A stretch of 34,317 nucleotides of DNA, from assembly GCA_018812355.1 (NCBI GenBank), contig JAHJDQ010000122.1, forward strand, positions 1-34,317. The letters are read 5' to 3'. Under the pieces are notes generated by a model, which did no database searches, was not told where the DNA came from, and was given only the letters and a program-made list of their open reading frames with translations. Made by a program: the position numbers and the translations under genes. This DNA is from Nanobdellota archaeon (lineage in GTDB: Archaea; Nanobdellota; Nanobdellia; Woesearchaeales; GW2011-AR9). Of the stretch, positions 27,835-34,317 are shown piece after piece. The first letter of the stretch is position 1. Each line of letters opens with the position of its first letter.

Positions 27835-29214
27835 ATGAACTGCATCCTCTTAAGATACGGAGAAATTGGACTAAAAAGTAAAAACACAAGGATTCGTTTT
27901 GAGAAATTGTACACCAAAGCAATTAAAGAAGCACTAAACAGAAACGGAATTAAGAACACAACTATCAAAAATTTGGGCGGACGTTTTGTCATTAACACTA
28001 AAGAAAATATTATTAACATTCTCAATAAAGTTCCCGGCATTCAAAGTATCTCTCCAGCAACTCATTTTTCTTTTAAAGACAAAACAAACCTCTTAAAAAA
28101 AATTAAAAAACTCGCCTCAGAAAAAGTTAAAGGAAAAACCTTTGCTGTAAGAATTAAAAGGATTGGTCAGCACAACTTTACTTCTTATCAATTGGAAAAA
28201 GAAGCTGGCTCTGAACTATATGCTGCCAGTAACGGAGTTAACTTAACCAATCCCGAAATAACGATCAACTTAGAGATCCGAGATAAAGAAGCCTATTTAT
28301 TCACAGAAACAATCGACTGTTTAGGTGGTCTTCCTCCCACTAGTTCAGGAAAAATCCTAACTTTATTCTCAGGCGGGATTGATAGTCCTGTTGCTGCCTA
28401 TCAGATGCTTAAACGTGGTTGTGCAGTTGATTTTTTATTCATCAACCTCATTGAAGAAAAATCATTTAATGATGTTGCTAAGATTTACAATTATTTAATT
28501 TCTCAATATGCTTATAATTACCAACCTAAATTTTATTTAATTGATGGCCAGGAAATTGTTAAGGAAATAAAAGATAAAGTTTCTAGTAATTTAAGACAAA
28601 TTGCTTTGAAAATTGTTTTTTATCAAATCGGTGAAAAATTTAGCGATATTTTAGCAACAGGAGAAGCTATCTCCCAAAAATCTAGCCAAACTCTCCCCAG
28701 TTTAAAAGTAATCTCTTCCCAAACTAACGCTTTAGTGATCAGACCTTTAATTGGCATGGATAAATTAGATATTACAAAAATTTCCCGAGAGATTGGAACT
28801 CTCGCTAGTTCCGAAAAAATCAAAGAACTTTGTAATCTGGCTGATGGTTCTGTTAAAACCGCTCCTAAAGAAAGTGATTTAGCAAAAATTCCTTCTTTTA
28901 CACAATTAATTGATCAAGCAGTCAAAGAAGTACATATTTACGAAGGTATTATTGAAACTGAAGATGAAGTTTTACCAAAATTAAACAATCCCTTGGTGGT
29001 CGATATTAGGCCGAATAAAGAAAAAATCAAGAATACAAAAATAAAAATTCCCTATCCAGAAATCATGGCTCATCTTGATCAATTCAAAAAAAGTAAACAA
29101 TACCTAATTATCTGTGATTTTGGTGTGCAGAGCGATAATCTTGCTTTTGCCTTAAGAAGAAAAGGCATTAAAGCTATTGGAATCAGCTTAAAACATTATT
29201 TAAAGCTTCAATAA
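27835..29214 (+). CDS. thiI: tRNA 4-thiouridine synthetase ThiI with C-terminal rhodanese domain
   Basis: THUMP region, PP-loop LFSGGIDSPVAAYQMLKRG, C-terminal VVDIRP ... YLIICDFGVQSDNLAFALRRKG; TATA ctttataaaag upstream, near-leaderless. Confidence 0.92.
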   Translation: MNCILLRYGEIGLKSKNTRIRFEKLYTKAIKEALNRNGIKNTTIKNLGGRFVINTKENIINILNKVPGIQSISPATHFSFKDKTNLLKKIKKLASEKVKGKTFAVRIKRIGQHNFTSYQLEKEAGSELYAASNGVNLTNPEITINLEIRDKEAYLFTETIDCLGGLPPTSSGKILTLFSGGIDSPVAAYQMLKRGCAVDFLFINLIEEKSFNDVAKIYNYLISQYAYNYQPKFYLIDGQEIVKEIKDKVSSNLRQIALKIVFYQIGEKFSDILATGEAISQKSSQTLPSLKVISSQTNALVIRPLIGMDKLDITKISREIGTLASSEKIKELCNLADGSVKTAPKESDLAKIPSFTQLIDQAVKEVHIYEGIIETEDEVLPKLNNPLVVDIRPNKEKIKNTKIKIPYPEIMAHLDQFKKSKQYLIICDFGVQSDNLAFALRRKGIKAIGISLKHYLKLQ

Positions 29215-29253
29215 ACCATAACAGTTATAAATAAGTAGATTAAAATTCTGAGA

Positions 29254-29718
29254 ATGTCTAAAAACTATCAACCTACTCCACTTGATGCCACTGTTGTCAT
29301 GCTTTCTGCTCTAGAACCAAAGACTAGAGTAACCAATTTGGGTCCACAAATGCAATTTATTATTCTTAAAGAAATTGTCGGTGCTAATATTTCTACACCA
29401 GTTTCCGAGTTTTTTAAGATCAGAAAACCTTGTTTAGAATGTCCCGAAGGAACTTCTTATGATCTTGCTGACGAAAATAATGATCACAACTTAGTTAAGT
29501 CAGTTTATCAGTCTCAAGGCAATCAAAATTTGGGTGGTGTTCTCCATCAAGCCTTAACTGAATTAAGATCAAAAGGAGTATTACAAGTTAGAGGGGCGGA
29601 ATTAGATGTTGATGTTATCAAACCAGGGATCAGAAAAAGAGCGGGAGAATTGGAAAAAATAGTTCCTTCCGAAACTTGCCAATACCTAACTAAATTGGGC
29701 CGCGAGATAAAATATTAA
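29254..29718 (+). CDS. Hypothetical protein
   Basis: 154-aa ORF with TATA-like ttataaat about 30 nt upstream; convergent with next gene. Confidence 0.55.
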   Translation: MSKNYQPTPLDATVVMLSALEPKTRVTNLGPQMQFIILKEIVGANISTPVSEFFKIRKPCLECPEGTSYDLADENNDHNLVKSVYQSQGNQNLGGVLHQALTELRSKGVLQVRGAELDVDVIKPGIRKRAGELEKIVPSETCQYLTKLGREIKY

Positions 29719-30161
29719 CTACCATTCTTAATCACAGATGATTTATATTTCTCATGCTGATAAGACTGCATTCTTTTAATCTCTGGCTGCAAACCTCTTT
29801 TAGTTAACCCTGTTCTTAACTCATCTTCTTTAATTGAATGATCATAACCTAGACAAACCACCGCTGGTTGTTTCTCAATGATAACTTTAAAGAAATCTTC
29901 TTCATTTCCTAAGACTGCTTCATCAACAATCTTAATATTTTTTACTAATTCCAATCGTTCATCTTCTGAAAATAAAACTTTTTTCTTTAAATTACAATCC
30001 CTCGCAACCACCACAATTAAATAATCCCCAAATTCTTTCGCTTGCTGAAAATAATTTAAATGACCTAAATGTAAAACATCAAACGTCCCAAAACAAATTA
30101 CTTTTCTTTGAAAAATCTTTGATTTTTCTAACCCTTTCTCATTATCGATCGAAAGCTTCAT
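29715..30161 (-). CDS. ribL: FAD synthase-like nucleotidyltransferase
   Basis: FGTFDVLHLGHLNYFQQAKEFGDYLIVVVARD cytidylyltransferase-like HxGH motif. Confidence 0.8.
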   Translation of the reverse strand: MKLSIDNEKGLEKSKIFQRKVICFGTFDVLHLGHLNYFQQAKEFGDYLIVVVARDCNLKKKVLFSEDERLELVKNIKIVDEAVLGNEEDFFKVIIEKQPAVVCLGYDHSIKEDELRTGLTKRGLQPEIKRMQSYQHEKYKSSVIKNGS

Positions 30162-30838
30162 TCTAACCTAGCCTTCTTAACAATCAATCTCGCCGTACAC
30201 TCATTCTCTTCTTTAATTTCAAACTCTTCAATCACTAACTTCTTCTTAAACAGAGGACAATCCATAACTAACGACTCAAACTCGCCACCTTCTCCCGCAA
30301 TATTCAATCCCATTTTCTTATTTAATTCTTTTAATTTTTCTAAATCATTTCCAGTAATAACTTTATTCAACCAACTTTTATCCAAACCATCAGCAGCAAT
30401 ACTGACCAAAATAAATTCAAAATTATAATCTAACAATTCTTGCATTTCTTCTTCCTGTTTTTTGTGCCATAACGGAGAAAGACACTCTAAACTTAAATCA
30501 GCACAAATCTGTTTTATTCTTGAACTTTGATATTCAGAGAATAAAGCCCCTGTAATCATTCCTGCAAATTCAAACTTTGCCTTAGCAGCCATAATAATTT
30601 CTTTTAAATCTATTAATTCTTTTTCTTTCTCTCCTTCCGTACTGCCAATAATATGCGGCAGCTCCATTGCTTCTGCTTGTAATTCTGTTAATTCAATTGC
30701 TGGAGTATGAAACATGTAAGAATCAGGATTATCTGATTGCATTGTAATTAAACAAGTAATTTCATGCCCTTGCTGTAACGCTAAATAAATAGCATAAGTA
30801 CTGTCTTTTCCTCCTGTAAATAAAGCAGCTAATTTCAT
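30158..30838 (-). CDS. dph6: Diphthine-ammonia ligase-like ATP pyrophosphatase
   Basis: LAALFTGGKDSTYAIYLALQQGHEI PP-loop, ISIAADGLDKSWL-like region, GEGGEFESLVMDCPLF motif. Confidence 0.88.
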   Translation of the reverse strand: MKLAALFTGGKDSTYAIYLALQQGHEITCLITMQSDNPDSYMFHTPAIELTELQAEAMELPHIIGSTEGEKEKELIDLKEIIMAAKAKFEFAGMITGALFSEYQSSRIKQICADLSLECLSPLWHKKQEEEMQELLDYNFEFILVSIAADGLDKSWLNKVITGNDLEKLKELNKKMGLNIAGEGGEFESLVMDCPLFKKKLVIEEFEIKEENECTARLIVKKARLE

Positions 30839-30889
30839 TCAGATATTTTTGAGGGAACTTTTTATAAATTTATCCGAAATAATCACTTC

Positions 30890-31780
30890 ATGCAAGAGAT
30901 CTGGCTCAAAAACGATGAACTAATCAGTAAAGAAGAATGGGGTAAACTAATCGACAGTTTAAAACATAAAAAGCTCATCCATAAAAAAGAACAAGCTCAA
31001 CAAATTCTTAAAGATAAACTAATCAAAGCAGTTAAACAACGAATTCCACAAGAAAAATTCGGTCTGTTCTTTTCTGGAGGGGTGGATAGTTCTTTCATCG
31101 CCGCCATTTTCAAATTAATGAATAAAGAGTTTGTTTGTTATACTGTCGGCTTTCAAGATGAAACCAAAGAACCAGAAGATGTTACCGAAGCAAAAAAAGT
31201 TGCCAAAAAATTAGGGTTAAAAATACAAACAAAAATCTACAACTTAAAAGAAGTAGAAGAAATTATCAAGAAAACAATTAATATTCTCAAACCAAAACAG
31301 AAAATTGATGTCGTTTCGATTGGCGTGGGAGCAGTTGTTCTCGCCTGTGCTGAAATGGGGATTACACAAAACATCACTACTTTTTTCTCCGGCCTCGGTA
31401 GTGAAGAAATCTTTGCTGGCTATGAACGGCATGATCAGGCTAAGGATATTAACCAAGAATGCTGGCAAGGTTTAAAGTACATGCATGAACGCGATTTAAT
31501 TCGTGATTATACGATTGCTAAGGAACTTAACATCACTATTAAAACACCTTTCTTAGATAAAGAATTGATTGAATATGCAATGACACTTCCTGGAAATTGG
31601 AAAATTGTCAACGACAAAAAAAAAGTCATCTTCAGAGAGATTGCTGAAGAATTCTTGAAAGAATTTGCTTGGCGCAAAAAGAAAGCCGCCCAGTATGGAA
31701 GTTGCTTCGATAAAGCCATCTCTAAACTTGCCAGAAAGAATGGTTTCAAATTCAAGAAGGATTATTTGGAAAGTTTGTGA
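30890..31780 (+). CDS. Asparagine synthase C-terminal-domain-like protein lacking the glutaminase domain
   Basis: PP-loop FFSGGVDSSFIAAIF, FFSGLGSEEIFAGYERH, KTPFLDKELIEYAMTLP; no N-terminal Cys-type glutamine amidotransferase; TATA ttttataaa upstream, leaderless. Confidence 0.8.
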   Translation: MQEIWLKNDELISKEEWGKLIDSLKHKKLIHKKEQAQQILKDKLIKAVKQRIPQEKFGLFFSGGVDSSFIAAIFKLMNKEFVCYTVGFQDETKEPEDVTEAKKVAKKLGLKIQTKIYNLKEVEEIIKKTINILKPKQKIDVVSIGVGAVVLACAEMGITQNITTFFSGLGSEEIFAGYERHDQAKDINQECWQGLKYMHERDLIRDYTIAKELNITIKTPFLDKELIEYAMTLPGNWKIVNDKKKVIFREIAEEFLKEFAWRKKKAAQYGSCFDKAISKLARKNGFKFKKDYLESL

Positions 31781-32887
31781 TCACCTTAAATGAACTTCTA
31801 AAATATCTTGATCGAGTAACTTATGCTTTAACATTAACCTTTGTCCAGGAAACTTCGCACTCTTTCCCCAAACCCGTGCAAATTTAAACCGGGAAGCAAA
31901 ACTCTTATGCGTTTTATCACAAACATCTTTAATTGTTGAACCGCGATAAATAATCATCGGCTCTTTTAAATCCGCTTCTTTGCTTGGTTCTTTCATATAA
32001 ACCCTAATAAAATCAAGTTTTTGAAAAATAATTTCTTTCAATTTTTCTAAATTAATTCCTTCTTCTGCAGAAACTGTTAAGTCAGCATTAACTTGTTTCA
32101 TCACTTCCTTCAGTTTCTTATCGCTTACTAAATCAGATTTACTGACACAAGTAATTGCTGGAAGATACTTCCGATTTAATTCAATACAATCAATAAAATC
32201 ATCTAAATCAATTTTACTTCTAATCAAGACATCGGCATTATTTATTTTAAATTCTCGCAACACTTTCTGTAACGTTTCATCTTCAATATCAATTTTAACT
32301 GTCTTGCCAATTTGAATGCCACCTTTAGACTTTTTCTTAATCCATACTTGTGGTTTTGTTTTATTCAATCTGATCCGTGATTCCCATACTTCCCGAAGAA
32401 TAGCCGGAGAATGTTCTGGATGCTGGACATCCACTAAAATTAATGCTAAATCAGCATTTTGTAAAACCGCTAAAACTTCTTTTCCTCTTCCTCTTCCTGA
32501 AGCCGCTCCCGAAACAATTCCCGGAACGTCTAAAATCTGAATCTTCGCCTGTTTATATTCCATCATTCCCGGAATAACCGAAAGAGTCGTAAAAGCATAA
32601 GCCCCAATTTCTGAATCTTGATTGGTTAATTTATTTAATAAAGTAGATTTCCCTGAAGACGGAAAACCTAACAATAATACTGTTCCATCACCAGATCTTC
32701 TGACAGTATACCCATACTCTGATCTTCCAGTTTTCTTTTGTGAACGTAATTCTTGTTTCCCTTTAAGCTGGGCAATTTTAGCTTTAACAATCCCAATATG
32801 GGCTTGTGTTGCCTTGTTATATTTAGTTTTCTTAATCTCGTCCTGCAACTCTTTGATTTTCTGCTTATAATCAACCATAAGCTTCAA
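31781..32887 (-). CDS. DRG-family GTP-binding protein with TGS domain
   Basis: G1 LLGFPSSGKSTLLNKLT, G3 DVPGIVSG, G4 SKSD, C-terminal TGS-like IYRGSTIKDVCDKTHKSFASRFKFARVWGKSAKFPGQRL. Confidence 0.92.
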   Translation of the reverse strand: MKLMVDYKQKIKELQDEIKKTKYNKATQAHIGIVKAKIAQLKGKQELRSQKKTGRSEYGYTVRRSGDGTVLLLGFPSSGKSTLLNKLTNQDSEIGAYAFTTLSVIPGMMEYKQAKIQILDVPGIVSGAASGRGRGKEVLAVLQNADLALILVDVQHPEHSPAILREVWESRIRLNKTKPQVWIKKKSKGGIQIGKTVKIDIEDETLQKVLREFKINNADVLIRSKIDLDDFIDCIELNRKYLPAITCVSKSDLVSDKKLKEVMKQVNADLTVSAEEGINLEKLKEIIFQKLDFIRVYMKEPSKEADLKEPMIIYRGSTIKDVCDKTHKSFASRFKFARVWGKSAKFPGQRLMLKHKLLDQDILEVHLR

Positions 32888-32957
32888 TCATCTCTATCCC
32901 TATTTAATCTTTACCTATTTTCGCAATATTTATAAAAGCCGAAATTGCTTTCCCATT

Positions 32958-33512
32958 ATGGCCGATTTAACTAACGTTACTGGTGTTGTGGAAACAGCTC
33001 AATCGTACTTTTACACTATTGCCTACGGTATCATCATTCTCTTAATTGGTTTTGCTTTAGGTATCCTCGCTAAGAAATTACTCAAGAGAGGACTTAAAGA
33101 AATTGAATTAAACAAAATCATGAATAAAGTAGGAGTTTCTTATAATCTTGAGGGAGTAATTAGCTCGATTGTAATGTATTTAATTTATCTCGCCACAATT
33201 ATCATTTTCTTAGATTATTTTAATATTGGCTCAATCGTATTATACATTATCCTTGGCGCTTTGTTAATGCTACTCATTCTTACTTTTTTAGTTGGATTAA
33301 AGGATGTTATTCCGAACTTTGTCGCTTGGCTCTTATTACAAAGAAAAGGCCAAATTAAAGTTGGAAGAAAAGTAGATATCAAAGAAATTTCTGGCGAGGT
33401 TGAAAAAATCGGCTTTTTAGAAACAGAAATCAAAACTGAAAGTGGCGATATTTTGTACGTCCCTAATAATTTATTCTTAAAATCAAAATTTAAACTTAAA
33501 AAAAACAATTAA
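32958..33512 (+). CDS. MscS-like mechanosensitive channel family protein
   Basis: N-terminal TM segments followed by NFVAWLLLQRKGQIKVGRKVDIKEISGEVEKIGFLETEIKTESGDILYVPNNLFLKS (MscS beta domain); TATA tttataaaag upstream. Confidence 0.8.
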   Translation: MADLTNVTGVVETAQSYFYTIAYGIIILLIGFALGILAKKLLKRGLKEIELNKIMNKVGVSYNLEGVISSIVMYLIYLATIIIFLDYFNIGSIVLYIILGALLMLLILTFLVGLKDVIPNFVAWLLLQRKGQIKVGRKVDIKEISGEVEKIGFLETEIKTESGDILYVPNNLFLKSKFKLKKNN

Positions 33513-33555
33513 TCTTTTTTATCCACAAAATGAAACAAAGATTTCATTTGTGCAC

Positions 33556-33577
33556 AAAAGTGATATCCTTCACTTTT
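33556..33577. terminator. Bidirectional hairpin between convergent genes
   Basis: AAAAGTGA-TATCCT-TCACTTTT perfect 8-bp inverted repeat at the convergent 3' ends of the MscS-like and prefoldin genes. Confidence 0.5.
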
Positions 33578-33881
33578 TGTGTTTCATTTCTGCCATTACG
33601 GTTTTCTGTAATTCTTCCATATTTTTATTAAGACTTTCTTCTTGTTTTTCAAAATTCTTTAAACGTACTTCTGCCGTCTCTTTTTTTTCTTGAAGATCTT
33701 TCGTAATTTTCTCGGCAGATTGCGCAATCATAATCTTACCAGTAATTTTGTAAGCTTTATCTGTACTTTTTAAATTTTCTAAAGCAGAATTATATTCGAT
33801 TAACTGATTTTGAACTTGTTGTTTCTGTAAAAGAATATTCTGTAAATTTTGCTGCACTAATTGTAGTTGTTGAACACTCAT
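33570..33881 (-). CDS. pfdB: Prefoldin subunit beta
   Basis: LQLVQQNLQNILLQKQQVQNQLIEYNSALENLKSTDKAYKITGKIMIAQSAEKITKDLQEKKE. Confidence 0.88.
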   Translation of the reverse strand: MSVQQLQLVQQNLQNILLQKQQVQNQLIEYNSALENLKSTDKAYKITGKIMIAQSAEKITKDLQEKKETAEVRLKNFEKQEESLNKNMEELQKTVMAEMKHKK

Positions 33882-34012
33882 CTTGCTTTAATTTTATTTA
33901 CTGTTCTTCGATCTTTGTAAAGAATTTTTCCGCCACAATAAGGACATCTAATCTTAGTCGTAGTATATTCATCATCAACTTTCTTTCCGCAATCAAAACA
34001 GACGTAATACAT
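33878..34012 (-). CDS. rpo12: DNA-directed RNA polymerase subunit P (Rpo12)
   Basis: MYYVCFDCGKKVDDEYTTTKIRCPYCGGKILYKDRRTVNKIKAR; ATG at 34012 chosen over the longer ORF start at 34081, which overlaps eL43. Confidence 0.88.
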   Translation of the reverse strand: MYYVCFDCGKKVDDEYTTTKIRCPYCGGKILYKDRRTVNKIKAR

Positions 34013-34013
34013 C

Positions 34014-34205
34014 TTAGATAGTGTAAGCTTTACCAGCAAACTTAACCTCACATTTGTTACAATGCCAAATTCCCGCAGCAATCCTTTTCACAGCATCTTT
34101 ATTACAATAAGGACATTTATGTTTACCTCGTTGTAGTATTTCTACCTGAGCTAACTTCTTCTTCGTCCTTCTTCCGTATCTTGCTCCAAATCGTTTTGTA
34201 GGCAT
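34014..34205 (-). CDS. rpl37ae: 50S ribosomal protein L37Ae (eL43)
   Basis: TKRFGARYGRRTKKKLAQVEILQRGKHKCPYCNKDAVKRIAAGIWHCNKCEVKFAGKAY. Confidence 0.95.
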   Translation of the reverse strand: MPTKRFGARYGRRTKKKLAQVEILQRGKHKCPYCNKDAVKRIAAGIWHCNKCEVKFAGKAYTI

Positions 34206-34229
34206 GTTTAATCTCTCTTAATTATAAAA

Positions 34230-34301
34230 TGGGGCCGCGAGGATTTGAACCCCGGTCCAAAGGTCCCAAACCTTCGATGCTGACCACTACACTACGGCCC
34301 C
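34230..34301 (-). tRNA. tRNA-Pro(TGG)
   Basis: Reverse complement GGGGCCGTAGTGTAGTGGTCAGCATCGAAGGTTTGGGACCTTTGGACCGGGGTTCAAATCCTCGCGGCCCCA folds as cloverleaf; anticodon loop TTTGGGA. Confidence 0.93.
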
Positions 34302-34317
34302 ATAGCGTATTTATAAA

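Noticed and set aside
31244-32935. ORFs antisense to the AsnB-like and DRG genes (e.g. 31244..31468, 31507..31755, 32316..32540, 32622..32870)
   Set aside because: They overlap well-supported conserved genes and have no recognisable domain or start signal.
1-34317. Genome-wide reassignment of TAG to a sense codon as the explanation for the split ppsA
   Set aside because: TAG appears to terminate at least five other genes here at plausible ends (3147, 3788, 13694, 15234 and 26606 positions), including aRNase J. One of them (3788) is followed by an in-frame TAA two codons later. Wholesale reassignment is therefore unlikely, though context-specific decoding cannot be excluded.
34305-34317. TATA-like TTTATAAATACG on the minus strand as the tRNA-Pro promoter
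   Set aside because: It is centred only ~13 nt from the tRNA 5' end, which would put transcription start inside the tRNA. The true promoter may lie outside the window.
1-34317. CRISPR array, integrase/transposase or defence island
   Set aside because: No regularly spaced repeats and no recognisable Cas, integrase, transposase, toxin-antitoxin or restriction proteins among the ORFs.

Overview
The window is a gene-dense archaeal chromosome segment. Archaeal markers are RadA, PCNA, Rpo12/RpoP, eL43, prefoldin beta, RNase P Rnp4, aRNase J, DRG GTPase, RibL and Dph6, together with TATA boxes and GAGGTG-type Shine-Dalgarno sites. Gene style suggests a DPANN/Woesearchaeota-like lineage, but this is inference. 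Most content is housekeeping, and I see no CRISPR array, transposase or classical defence island. The points most worth a second look are: (1) phosphoenolpyruvate synthase interrupted by one in-frame TAG at 4763-4765, with homologous sequence continuing in the same frame; (2) a 433-aa intein with LAGLIDADG-like motifs inserted directly after the catalytic Tyr of a bacterial-type GyrA; (3) a tRNA-Leu(CAA) gene with an extra 18 nt in the D-loop; (4) directly downstream, a structured tRNA-like segment that repeats 14 nt of that tRNA's T-arm and ends like a tRNA 3' end, but has no matching 5' acceptor strand; (5) a membrane protein resembling an M50/S2P protease with its HExxH apparently replaced; (6) a 74-nt near-palindromic intergenic element; (7) a three-gene cluster of small uncharacterised charged/coiled-coil proteins, two sharing an FVKVDxY motif. 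None of these proves a new system; each needs the computation stated.
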